Below, in pieces: positions 51,613-59,887 of a DNA stretch of 64,000 nucleotides. The stretch lies in NCBI GenBank assembly GCA_020723185.1, contig DYJI01000007.1, positions 153,874-217,873 of the forward strand. Direction: 5' to 3'. Position 1 is the stretch's first letter; each line of letters begins with the position of its first letter. Below the pieces are notes generated by a model. The model saw only the letters and a program-made list of their open reading frames with translations, ran no database searches and had not been told where the DNA came from. The translations under genes and the position numbers were made by a program. The DNA is from Sideroxydans lithotrophicus (lineage in GTDB: Bacteria; Pseudomonadota; Gammaproteobacteria; Burkholderiales; Gallionellaceae).

Positions 51613-52071
51613 ATGTTCCAAGAGCTTCAACCTTTGCTGGCCACAGTCGCCAGCCTGACCATCTCAATGGTCGAAAATACTGACGGCACCATCACGCTGA
51701 CCGTTCTCCCTGTTGGGGTGAAGAAAGGCAGCAAGCTGGATAGTCAGATGCAATTGGTTGGCACGGCCGCTGAGTTGGATGAGGGGTTCGCCGCTCACCT
51801 GAACAGCTACACAGCCATGCGTCAATCTCTGGCAGACCAACTGGCCGCCACAGAAGCGATTCTGAAGGCGCAAAAGAAGGAAGCTGCCGAAACAGCGAAG
51901 AAGACGATTGCGAAATCCTCGAAGACGGAATCCGGGAGTGATCCCGAACCTGACGATGATGAGCAGTCTGGTGATGATGAAAATGGTGCAGGCAAAACAG
52001 CATCAGGTTCTTCTGAAACCAGCGCTTCAACCGCGCCCGCAGCACAGGCACCATCGGCGCTGTGGGATTAA
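51613..52071 (+). CDS. PRTRC system protein E
   Basis: A 152-residue protein. The first 75 residues are ordered (MFQELQPLLATVASLTISMVE, LTVLPVGVKKG, GTAAELDEGF), then a helix and a long acidic/Ser/Ala tail ending ALWD. The order E-C-F-B-A-ThiF after a ParB is diagnostic of PRTRC. Function unknown. Confidence 0.85.
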   Translation: MFQELQPLLATVASLTISMVENTDGTITLTVLPVGVKKGSKLDSQMQLVGTAAELDEGFAAHLNSYTAMRQSLADQLAATEAILKAQKKEAAETAKKTIAKSSKTESGSDPEPDDDEQSGDDENGAGKTASGSSETSASTAPAAQAPSALWD

Positions 52072-52086
52072 GGGGAGGATGACGAA

Positions 52087-52296
52087 ATGGCTATCCAAAC
52101 CACCGTTCTGACACGCACTTTCTCGTACAGCGGCTTGACCCTTCCTGATCCTGGGAAAGGCCTGTCACTTGAAGAGGTGCGCGATGTCTACGCAGCCACT
52201 TACCCAGAACTGATCTCTGCCTCCATCGAGGGGCCGGAAAAGAAGGGGGATAACTTGGTCTACACGTTCCGCAAGGGCGTGGGGACGAAGGGCTGA
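52087..52296 (+). CDS. PRTRC system protein C
   Basis: A 69-residue protein with the family pattern RTFSYSGLTLPDPGKGLSLEEVRDVYAATYPEL and terminal GPEKKGDNLVYTFRKGVGTKG. It lies 15 bases after E with GGGGAGG as ribosome site. Small, highly conserved, function unknown. Confidence 0.9.
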   Translation: MAIQTTVLTRTFSYSGLTLPDPGKGLSLEEVRDVYAATYPELISASIEGPEKKGDNLVYTFRKGVGTKG

Positions 52297-52298
52297 TC

Positions 52299-52505
52299 AT
52301 GGAGGCATCGCTGAAGGCAAGGCTCAAAGCCTTATCCAAGGATGCCTCCTCAACCAGGCAGGCGGGGCTGATCATCGCCCCGGCTGAATCTCAAGAGGAG
52401 CAATTATGCGTAATAGCATTGGACCTGCTCGTGCGCTCGACAAAGAGCGCACAGAAGGAAGATCTGCTGCTGCCTCCTCTGGGGGCTTTGCCGCTGGTTT
52501 TCTGA
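52299..52505 (+). CDS. Doubtful small frame overlapping PRTRC F
   Basis: A 68-residue frame from ATG 52299 whose first 35 residues (MEASLKARLKALSKDASSTR) fill the gap between C and F; the rest overlaps F in another frame. It may be a real short gene, a truncated one, or a chance frame. Confidence 0.3.
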   Translation: MEASLKARLKALSKDASSTRQAGLIIAPAESQEEQLCVIALDLLVRSTKSAQKEDLLLPPLGALPLVF

Positions 52506-53476
52506 CGCTTCCAGCTATCCCCAAACACCTTCCGGTTACATCGGTGGTGGATAAGGATGACGGAAAGTGGCTTCAGGCCGCCAAGTTGTGCGCAGAGCTG
52601 GTTGAGGATGACGAACTCGTTATCCATGACAAGACATCTGCGCGCGACATCATCGGTCAATCACTATCCGTGTGGGCATCAAAACACTGCGCGGATATTC
52701 AAGTGCTGGATAAATTCGAGCTGAACGCCAGTCTGGAACAAGATGCATTTGGTCTGGAGTATGAAGGTGAAAGTGACAAGAAATGCCTGTTCATCGGCTT
52801 TCAATCCCAGCAAACAACGCCATTCATCAACGTCAAGGCGAAAGTCGAGATGTTGGAGTTGGCGCACCCGGGTCTGGGCCGAACCGCAGTCAGTATCGCG
52901 GAGATGGCCAGTTATCGGACCTTCACGGCGTTCACACCACAAGTAGCCCTTCATCACGCCTCGTACCTGTATTGGTATGGGACGGAAACTGATGAAGAGC
53001 TCAAGGAGGAGATGGAGGGGATCGGTGCCGAGGACGAGTTTGACGACGATATGTTGTTGCCAAGCCAGTTCATGGAGTCATTCCCAAAGTACCTCGTCAG
53101 TGGTGAAAGTCTTGAGCGTGAAGTGATTCAACGCATTGCATCCAGCAAGGAACCCGCTGGCGAAGTGGCCCGAATCATCTTGTCCATCGCGGACCTGATC
53201 GACCAGGATGCCAGATTGCCAGACCTCAGAAATTTCTATGGGGAGTCAGCCTTCTTTTCCTGCTACGTGGGGACTGGGGAAGACATGCTGGGGCGTGTTC
53301 TCGATGACTTTTATCAGAATACCGGCAATGGAGGTGAGTTCACCGATATGTACGGAGTGGCCGAGGTCGACTTCAGCAAGAAGGCTTTCCTGAAATGGAA
53401 GTCCGAAACTGAAAAAGGCTTCGCGCTTTACACACAACTTGATCGCTTGATGCGCTGCATCGGCGATGTTCAATAA
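52406..53476 (+). CDS. PRTRC system protein F
   Basis: A 356-residue protein starting after GAGGAG. Central beta-rich part (FGLEYEGESDKKCLFIGFQ...KAKVEMLELAHPG), an acidic linker (EGIGAEDEFDDDM) and a helical end. Position and size fit F. Function unknown. Confidence 0.85.
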   Translation: MRNSIGPARALDKERTEGRSAAASSGGFAAGFLTLPAIPKHLPVTSVVDKDDGKWLQAAKLCAELVEDDELVIHDKTSARDIIGQSLSVWASKHCADIQVLDKFELNASLEQDAFGLEYEGESDKKCLFIGFQSQQTTPFINVKAKVEMLELAHPGLGRTAVSIAEMASYRTFTAFTPQVALHHASYLYWYGTETDEELKEEMEGIGAEDEFDDDMLLPSQFMESFPKYLVSGESLEREVIQRIASSKEPAGEVARIILSIADLIDQDARLPDLRNFYGESAFFSCYVGTGEDMLGRVLDDFYQNTGNGGEFTDMYGVAEVDFSKKAFLKWKSETEKGFALYTQLDRLMRCIGDVQ

Positions 53477-53486
53477 AGGAGACATC

Positions 53487-54224
53487 ATGCAAGTTAAAGC
53501 AGCATGCGTGTCAGGCTCACAGAAGGGGTACGGAATGTCCCAGGCGATCCTGCTGTATAGCGAGCGCCACGGAAGAACTGTATTTGCTTCGGTGCATGAC
53601 GTGAGCATGAGCAAGGAGGGTGTCGCGTCGATCGAAGCGGGTTCCCCGGTCTCCAAGGCCGGACTCGTGAAGATGATGCAAACCCTCTTGCCGGAAGATT
53701 ACGCGCCGGCAGAACTGTTGGGGAATCACATCCTCGCCAAAGGGAGCGACCACCTTGTGTGGTACTGCAAACCCCAGAAGCGGCATGTATGGTTCAACAA
53801 TGATGAGATTGGTCGCGATGTAAGCGCAGCTACCCATCAACCAGGTCTGGTGTTCATCATCAGCAAGGAGGATTGGTATGTGTTCGCCGTCAAAGGCAAC
53901 AAGCGTCCGTCATCGAGCACGCCACTATATGTTGCCCCATACCTCAACGTGTGGGCTGGTGGCCGCATCTGTACCGGGAACATCGAAACGCCGAAGGGCG
54001 GGATGCGTTTCAGTACGGAAGCGTGGGAAGAGGCTTTTTTCAATAGCTACTTCACTCATCCGAACCAGCACGAAAAGGGTGTTCTGACAAAGTATCGCGG
54101 CGGGATCTTCTCGCTGTGGCGGTCGCTGATGAAAGGCCGAGCATTTCCGGCTGAATCATTGGTGCGCGCCGGCGAGACGCTGGGTCAGGCATTTGAAAGG
54201 ACGGTGAAGCATGGACAGCCGTGA
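53487..54224 (+). CDS. PRTRC system protein B
   Basis: A 245-residue protein, taken from ATG 53487 because AAAGGAG precedes it. Typical segments are HILAKGSDHLVWYCKPQKRHVWFN and ALKGNKRPS-like YVFAVKGNKRPSSSTPLYVAPYLNVW, then VCTGN-like RICTGNIETP. It overlaps A by 14 bases. Function unknown. Confidence 0.88.
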   Translation: MQVKAACVSGSQKGYGMSQAILLYSERHGRTVFASVHDVSMSKEGVASIEAGSPVSKAGLVKMMQTLLPEDYAPAELLGNHILAKGSDHLVWYCKPQKRHVWFNNDEIGRDVSAATHQPGLVFIISKEDWYVFAVKGNKRPSSSTPLYVAPYLNVWAGGRICTGNIETPKGGMRFSTEAWEEAFFNSYFTHPNQHEKGVLTKYRGGIFSLWRSLMKGRAFPAESLVRAGETLGQAFERTVKHGQP

Positions 54225-54822
54225 CGTTGCGCTGCAAAGCGTGATGCCCACGGTGATGGTGCCGCGCTTCTCCGAGCTGGAAGAGCTGGACACGTCGGGC
54301 AATCGTATCTTGATGGCTTCGAACGGTGTCTGGCTGGAGGTTTGCCGTACGTGGCTGTATGCGCGTATGCCGATTGCGCCGCCTGCACTGATCCCGGTTC
54401 CATATGGGGAGGTGAGCGCGGAATTGCGATTTGGCTTTGGCAAGCTGCCGACGGCGATGGTCTCTCAGTTCATCGAGCTGGCCAGAATTCGCAGTCCTAA
54501 CGAGTGTGCCGCTTGGATCGTCTGGAATCAGCGGACGGGGAAGTGGAGCCTGCGGATGCTCGAAGAGCGTTCTGTAGGTCCGGGGCATGTTGAAGTTGTC
54601 CGGCCAGCACTGGCGGAAGACGAACACATGATTCTGGATTTGCACTCACATGGGCTGTCGGACGCGTACTTTTCCAGTACCGACGACTACGATGATGGCC
54701 GAGGCGAAGTCAAAATCGCCGGAGTCATTGGAAATCTCAATAAGCCAGAGGTGACAGCATCTTTTCGCCTCTGTGCGAATGGGGTGTTTGTGTCACTTCC
54801 ATATGCAATCCCGCAGGGATAG
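54211..54822 (+). CDS. PRTRC system protein A (JAB-type)
   Basis: A 203-residue protein with a JAB/MPN-like motif LDLHSHGLSDAYFSSTDDYDD near 146-166: HSHG gives the metal His pair and the later Asp residues the third site. It sits beside a ThiF/E1-like gene, as JAB peptidases do in bacterial ubiquitin-like systems. Confidence 0.9.
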   Translation: MDSRDVALQSVMPTVMVPRFSELEELDTSGNRILMASNGVWLEVCRTWLYARMPIAPPALIPVPYGEVSAELRFGFGKLPTAMVSQFIELARIRSPNECAAWIVWNQRTGKWSLRMLEERSVGPGHVEVVRPALAEDEHMILDLHSHGLSDAYFSSTDDYDDGRGEVKIAGVIGNLNKPEVTASFRLCANGVFVSLPYAIPQG

Positions 54823-54833
54823 GAAGGAATCAC

Positions 54834-55643
54834 ATGATCCATAACATCGAATCGCGCCTGCTCACGCGGGCGGTAAAGGTGGTGCTGGTCGGCGCAGGGG
54901 GCACAGGTTCGCACGTCTTGCGACGGCTTGCCAATATGCACCTTGCGATGGTTGAGCTGGGACATCCTGAAGGTCTGGATGTCCTGGTAATCGATCCTGA
55001 CACCGTGTCAAAAACCAATGTTGGCCGGCAGAATTTCTGGCCATCCGATGTTGGGCAGCCCAAGGCCGAATTACTGGTCAACCGCTGCAATATGCTGATG
55101 CAAACGAACTGGCAGGCTGAAGTCGCGAAAGTCACTAACGATTCGCGCTTCAACTCCCGTCCGGACATCGTGATCGGATGCGTCGACAACAGGAAGGGCA
55201 GGGGGGCGATACTCAAGGCGCTCAAGCGCAGCGTGTATCAACACTCAGCCTACTACTTGGACATCGGCAACAGGGAGCATGACGGCCAGGTGGTGCTAGG
55301 CGAGATCTTCGGTGAGCAATACAAGCGGGAACATCGCTTGCCGCACATCGCCGATCTCTATCCCGACATCATCGACGGGTCGCTGGATGCTACAGACGAC
55401 ACGCCAAGCTGCAGTTTGGCCGAAGCGTTGGAGAAGCAATCTCTGTTCATCAACGACACGATGGCAAATGCGGCCTGCAACTTGTTGTGGGAGCTGTTTC
55501 GTTATGGACGGCTCACGCACCATGGTCAGTTCGTCAACATCAAGTCAGGGAGGGTGACCCCTCTGGCCATCGATCCTGAGGCGTGGAAGCGCTTTGGCTA
55601 CGATGAGAATGCAAAACCAAAGCGGCGCCGTAAGGCCGCATAG
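54834..55643 (+). CDS. PRTRC system ThiF-family E1-like protein
   Basis: A 269-residue protein with nucleotide-binding GAGGTGSHVLRRLA near residue 19, the DPDTVSKTNVGRQNF E1 signature and VIGCVDNRKGR. A Cys in DDTPSCSLAEALEKQSLFIND may act as the thioester residue. E1/ThiF enzymes adenylate C-terminal glycines of small proteins; PRTRC C, which ends in a TKG motif, is a conceivable substrate, but this is speculation. Confidence 0.92.
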   Translation: MIHNIESRLLTRAVKVVLVGAGGTGSHVLRRLANMHLAMVELGHPEGLDVLVIDPDTVSKTNVGRQNFWPSDVGQPKAELLVNRCNMLMQTNWQAEVAKVTNDSRFNSRPDIVIGCVDNRKGRGAILKALKRSVYQHSAYYLDIGNREHDGQVVLGEIFGEQYKREHRLPHIADLYPDIIDGSLDATDDTPSCSLAEALEKQSLFINDTMANAACNLLWELFRYGRLTHHGQFVNIKSGRVTPLAIDPEAWKRFGYDENAKPKRRRKAA

Positions 55644-55816
55644 ATGTAGGTAGATAGCAACAGGTCTCGATCTGCGATGTTTGCAGAGAGGGACACGATG
55701 AGTCCCCTTGGTGGCAATAGCCATTAGGGGGCTTCACTTAATCCTGACAGCGACCCTGCTGGCTTAAGGAAGCCCCCTTTTGGCTTCCTTTCCAACCAAC
55801 CACAAGGAGATTCACC
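55644..55816 (+). promoter_or_regulatory. Intergenic leader of the second 25-residue peptide gene
   Basis: Contains a partial relative of the structured leaders (GGGACA...TCCCCTTGG at 55692-55720) and a separate hairpin GGAAGCC-CCCTTTT-GGCTTCC (55768-55788) followed by TTTCC. A CACAAGGAGATTCACC ribosome site ends the region. Confidence 0.45.
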
Positions 55817-55894
55817 ATGTTGACAGTCATTTTGGCTTGCTGCATTTCTGGTTACGTTCTGAGCCGCCCAGTTGTTCGGGTTCTCGGTCTGTGA
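55817..55894 (+). CDS. 25-residue hydrophobic peptide, family copy 2
   Basis: ATG to TGA. The peptide begins MLTVILACCISGY and ends SRPVVRVLGL, matching copy 1 at 39484 in length and in the block SGY-LSRPVVR-LGL. It has a strong ribosome site and is 11 bases from a co-directional gene. The two copies sit at the opposite ends of the maintenance region. Confidence 0.7.
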   Translation: MLTVILACCISGYVLSRPVVRVLGL

Positions 55895-55905
55895 GGAGAT
55901 TCATC

Positions 55906-56061
55906 ATGTCGCTTTCTACCGAAACGAAGAGGTTCTTTGAAAAAGTGGCCAGCAAGAACTTTCGCCTGGCCTGCAACGTGTATCACGCACTCGTATCCGG
56001 GCAGGACATCACGCCTGAGGTGAGGGGGCAGATACGTGAAGCGTTACGCATCGCCGGTTGA
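55906..56061 (+). CDS. Small helical hypothetical protein
   Basis: A 51-residue basic helical protein (MSLSTETKRFFEKVASKNFRL...), with GAGGAGATTCATC before the ATG. It follows the peptide gene closely, so they form a pair. Not recognised. Confidence 0.65.
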   Translation: MSLSTETKRFFEKVASKNFRLACNVYHALVSGQDITPEVRGQIREALRIAG

Positions 56062-56090
56062 TTGGTGATGCGTAATGGAAAAACGAGATA

Positions 56091-56120
56091 AGCCAGCACA
56101 GCGATGTGCTGGCTTTTTTT
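56091..56120 (+). terminator. Strong rho-independent terminator closing the PRTRC block
   Basis: AGCCAGCACA-GCGA-TGTGCTGGCT, a 10-bp stem, followed by T6. It ends the transcript before the defence island. Confidence 0.9.
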
Positions 56121-56271
56121 GATGGGCAGAGACACCTTAAAGATCGTCGCGAGAAGTGCGCAGAGAATATTTCCAAGAGTCTGGGCCTTAATGCACAGCA
56201 AGGATTGCCTTCTGGTGGTATTGCAAACGCAATTGCACATGACCGGAGCAGTTGCTTGGTAAGGCAGTGAT

Positions 56272-56345
56272 AATCTGCGTATAATATGCGCAGATTTGCT
56301 TGCGCGCCTAGCCATCTGCGTATAGCATGCGCAGATGGCTAGGCG
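56272..56345 (+). promoter_or_regulatory. Promoter and double palindromic operator of the restriction operon
   Basis: Copy 1 is AATCTGCG-N9-CGCAGATT (56272-56296), whose centre holds TATAAT (56280-56285), a perfect -10 box, with TTGGTA 18 bases upstream. Copy 2 has perfect 16-bp arms (56305-56320 and 56330-56345) around TATAGCATG. Both share ATCTGCGTATARYATGCGCA. The ATG at 56335 lies in the right arm of copy 2, so the hairpin would also hide the start codon. Confidence 0.75.
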
Positions 56346-56856
56346 ATTGAAGGCATCCGATATCTATGGGGTGGCTAACTATACTCGGAATCAGTTCAGA
56401 GGATTGTTAGCGGAACTTGGCTATCAATTTGAAAAGTTTGAGCAAACACAACCTCGAGTTGCCCGTACCTTCTCCCCCCAAGATTTTCTCGTTATTTTGA
56501 TAGCTTGCGAACTTGACTCAAAATACTGTTTGCGTCGTAGTGCTATCGCAAATTTAATTCCGCAAATTAAACGCGAACTATCTGGTCCGAGACCTGTGGC
56601 TCAACAGCCTAGGCTATTGATAAATGTAACTCCCCCCTCGGTGCGCTACGTTGATGCTGATGCAAATTTCAGTACTGGATTGGTAATGCCACTGCAGGAA
56701 ACCTTTGCGCGAGTAGACGGACATCTCCTGCAATCAGGAAGTGAATTGCCAACGCCTCAGACCGCGCTAAATTTTGGCCCTACGCTAGTTCAAGAAGATA
56801 CAGCAGATGAAATGAAACATGCTTCTTCAAATCATTTGAAGAAGGTGGCGCGATGA
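56335..56856 (+). CDS. MerR-like regulator of the restriction operon
   Basis: A 173-residue protein. LKASDIYGVANYTRNQFRGLLAELG then RTFSPQDFLVILIACELDSKYCLRRSAIANLI follows the MerR helix-turn-helix plus R-Y/F-S-xx-D pattern. The C-terminal 90 residues are not recognised. It probably binds the two palindromes in front of and inside its own start and so times methylase against nuclease, like controller proteins of restriction systems. It overlaps the methylase gene by ATGA. AT-rich relative to the genes upstream. Confidence 0.7.
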   Translation: MARRLKASDIYGVANYTRNQFRGLLAELGYQFEKFEQTQPRVARTFSPQDFLVILIACELDSKYCLRRSAIANLIPQIKRELSGPRPVAQQPRLLINVTPPSVRYVDADANFSTGLVMPLQETFARVDGHLLQSGSELPTPQTALNFGPTLVQEDTADEMKHASSNHLKKVAR

Positions 56857-59800
56857 GTTACCTAAACTCAGACATGAAAGGGAAATTGACCCGTCTGTTG
56901 AAGTCGTTATCCTATACAAAGGAAAACGGCTGGGTTACTGCGGATGAATTCAACACCGTTCATGCGCATAGGTTCGCGCTCGCACAAGCTCGCGATTACA
57001 TGTCGGTAGCAGGCGTCTTTTGTTGGGCTAATGGTCAGAACGTAACTTCGATAGCAGCACCTCTAGTCTATATTGCAACGGCAACTGATCGTATTGAAGC
57101 TCAAATTGTTCACCGTAAAGTTTGGAGTCAAGGCTTAGTTCCTTTCCTTTTAGTATTAACTCCGGAAGAAGTGTTCATATGTAATGGATTTCGCTATTCC
57201 AGCGAGGAGTGGGGGCAGGTAGTTACAGTTCTCAGTTGGAATGAGGCGCAAAGTGCGGCTGCATTAGCTAAATTGTCAGCAACCAGGCTGAGATCTTCTT
57301 TGTTCTGGAGAGAGCACGCGATTGACGTATCTGGTCGCGTGGATCAGTGCCTGCTCGACGGATTAGATGGGCTAAGTGATAGTCTTATGCAGGGGCGCGG
57401 CGTTTCAAAAAAACTTGGCCATACAGCAGCAAATGGTTTAATTGGGAAGCTCTTGTATGTCTTTTTTCTTTTTGACCGAGGTGTTATTAACCAAAGTTGG
57501 CTGGAAGAAAGAGGACATAATCGAATAAATTTACTTGATGCAGGTTCTTCTTGGTCAAAACAAGCCACATGGAAGCTGCTGAACGATTTAGATGCTATTT
57601 TCAATGGAAGTATTTTTCCATTGTCCCACTCAGATCGTTCTGATATCGACCAGACTCATATTGATTTAGTACGCATAGTGATAAAGCATGGAGCTGTCGC
57701 TCAGTCCGGCACTGTGCAATTAAGCCTGCTTGATATTGACCTTGGCGTACTGCGCGTTGAAACTCTTTCCGCTGTATACGAACAGTTCCTGGAAAATGTA
57801 AAAAGAGGAGAGCGACGCAAGGTAGGAGCATATTACACACCTCCGTTTCTTGTTGATCTGATACTAGATCGAGTTGAACAAACACGTAAGCTGGAGGATG
57901 GCATTACTGTATTAGATCCTGCCGCTGGCTCAGGAGTTTTTCTTGTAGGGGCGTACAGACGTATTCTTGAACATGCACGTGCATCAACCAGTGCCACCAT
58001 GTCTCTGGACATGGTTCGTGGATTATTGACCAGAAATATCTTTGGCATTGAACGAAATCCTGATGCATGTCACGTTACTGCCTTCAGCCTCTACTTGACC
58101 ATGCTGGATTATGTTAATCCACGCGATTTGAGCCGTGTAGCACAAGGCAAAGACCCAAAGAAGCTCTTCCCGAATTTAGTGGGGAATAACTTATTCGCAA
58201 AAGACTTTTTCAGCAAGGCTGCATTCGCGAGCATCCCAAAAATATTCTGCGTCGTCGGCAACCCACCATGGCAAACGTTAAAAAAGCTTGGGTCAGCCTC
58301 AGCGAGCCAATGGCTGAGTCGCCAGGAAGGATCGCCTATCGGCAATGATCAAGCCGCCGAGTTATTTTTGTGGAAAGCGTTGCGTGAACACCTGGTTGCG
58401 GATGGTGTACTTGCGATGTTGATACCCGCAAAATCATTTGTTAATCCAACCTCTGCCAAATTTCGGCAGAGACTCGTGGAAGAATTCTCGGTTATTGGTG
58501 CAATAAATTTTGCTCATTTGCGCCATAAACTATTCGTAGGGGCAAAGCATGCCTGTGCAGGAATATTTATCCAAAATAGAAAAGCAAATTACGATCATTC
58601 TACATGGATTTATTCGCCGCTATCAGTTAGCCAGCCAGTAGCATCCCGCGATGCTTGGCCGTGGACACTAGTCATGGACGCATCAGATGTTCAAGTGTTT
58701 CAGCAAAGTTTCTTTACTGAGAATCCTAGATCATGGTTTGAAGCATTTATGCTTCGTCCCGTAGATCGGCAAATTCATCGCTATGTTAGAGATTCGGCAA
58801 AGACTAAAAGAATTGAGCTGCTGGGCTCTCTTTGTTCTTCGATTGATGCCGGAATAAAGCGAGGTGGAAATTCTATTGAAACAGGGTTGGACGAAAAGTA
58901 TTTAGTCGATGAGTTTGTCAGCCTTACGGATAATCAGCGCCCGACTGGGCAAAACCTTGATTTGTTCCATAATCAATCGGATCAGAAAGCGATTAAACGA
59001 CTGGATAAATTGCCGCCACGTCAGTTGGCTATAGTTGCACCTAGTTATAGAAATCAATTTAGCGGGAATTTCTTATTAGTACCTCGCAACTTCCGCAATA
59101 TACGTTTCATCGATTATCCAAAAGGCTATACGTCTAGCTATTTGGCGGTGTTCTTCAATAAGTCTGGCAATCCAATTGATAAAAAAGAACGTGACTTTCT
59201 CCATGCCCTTGAAAAATACCTAAATAGCAAAACTGCGCTGTATTTCATGGCCACTATAGGAAGAAGATGGCTCATGGATCGGCGCAATGTTGAGCCGGCC
59301 GATCTTTCTGCGATGCCAGTGCCGTTTACTTCTTTAAGTGATACACGGATCAAAGATTTGTTGCGTTTGGATGGGGAGAAACTTGAAGCATTCATTTTGG
59401 AGACCATGGGCATCACCGGAGATTTGAGAAATTCGATTAAAGAATTCTTAAATTTCCGCATGCTCTTTCAGGATGGGAATGTGCCCGAAAACGCATTAAT
59501 AATGCCAACGCACGCTGTACTCGAAAATTACACGAAAGTCTTACGTCATCGCCTTGATGGTTTGGTAGGTCGGAAAGGTGCATTCCACATAGCCCATCAG
59601 ATAGAAGCGGAAACTGGAATTGGAGTCGTCGTTGCGCATTTTTCTGATGAAGAATCGGAATCTCATACTGAAGAATTACCCAAGATATGCCATGACGCGG
59701 TAATGAGCCATGGCAAATCCAAATCAAATAGTTTTACAGATAGCTTGTCAATAACTTTTCAGCCTAAGACAACGACTGTCTGCATGACGAAGCCTCTCGA

Positions 59801-59873
59801 ATTTTTCAGGTGGACTATTGATAGCGCCTACACTGATAGTCGCCAGGTTATGAATGCATTCGTCAACGGCTGA
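56853..59873 (+). CDS. Eco57I-like type IIG/N6-adenine DNA methyltransferase
   Basis: A 1006-residue protein. The N-terminal 330 residues include a nuclease-like region (DRIEAQIVHRKVWSQG, FLLVLTPEEVFICNG). Methylase motif I LDPAAGSGVFLVGAY at about 352, preceded by GAYYTPPFLVDLIL, and motif IV NPPW at about 470. The C-terminal 350 residues are probably target recognition. It resembles type IIG or PglX-like enzymes that methylate adenine. Low GC against the rest of the window suggests separate acquisition. Confidence 0.85.
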   Translation: MSYLNSDMKGKLTRLLKSLSYTKENGWVTADEFNTVHAHRFALAQARDYMSVAGVFCWANGQNVTSIAAPLVYIATATDRIEAQIVHRKVWSQGLVPFLLVLTPEEVFICNGFRYSSEEWGQVVTVLSWNEAQSAAALAKLSATRLRSSLFWREHAIDVSGRVDQCLLDGLDGLSDSLMQGRGVSKKLGHTAANGLIGKLLYVFFLFDRGVINQSWLEERGHNRINLLDAGSSWSKQATWKLLNDLDAIFNGSIFPLSHSDRSDIDQTHIDLVRIVIKHGAVAQSGTVQLSLLDIDLGVLRVETLSAVYEQFLENVKRGERRKVGAYYTPPFLVDLILDRVEQTRKLEDGITVLDPAAGSGVFLVGAYRRILEHARASTSATMSLDMVRGLLTRNIFGIERNPDACHVTAFSLYLTMLDYVNPRDLSRVAQGKDPKKLFPNLVGNNLFAKDFFSKAAFASIPKIFCVVGNPPWQTLKKLGSASASQWLSRQEGSPIGNDQAAELFLWKALREHLVADGVLAMLIPAKSFVNPTSAKFRQRLVEEFSVIGAINFAHLRHKLFVGAKHACAGIFIQNRKANYDHSTWIYSPLSVSQPVASRDAWPWTLVMDASDVQVFQQSFFTENPRSWFEAFMLRPVDRQIHRYVRDSAKTKRIELLGSLCSSIDAGIKRGGNSIETGLDEKYLVDEFVSLTDNQRPTGQNLDLFHNQSDQKAIKRLDKLPPRQLAIVAPSYRNQFSGNFLLVPRNFRNIRFIDYPKGYTSSYLAVFFNKSGNPIDKKERDFLHALEKYLNSKTALYFMATIGRRWLMDRRNVEPADLSAMPVPFTSLSDTRIKDLLRLDGEKLEAFILETMGITGDLRNSIKEFLNFRMLFQDGNVPENALIMPTHAVLENYTKVLRHRLDGLVGRKGAFHIAHQIEAETGIGVVVAHFSDEESESHTEELPKICHDAVMSHGKSKSNSFTDSLSITFQPKTTTVCMTKPLEFFRWTIDSAYTDSRQVMNAFVNG

Positions 59874-59887
59874 GATTGAGTTATTTA

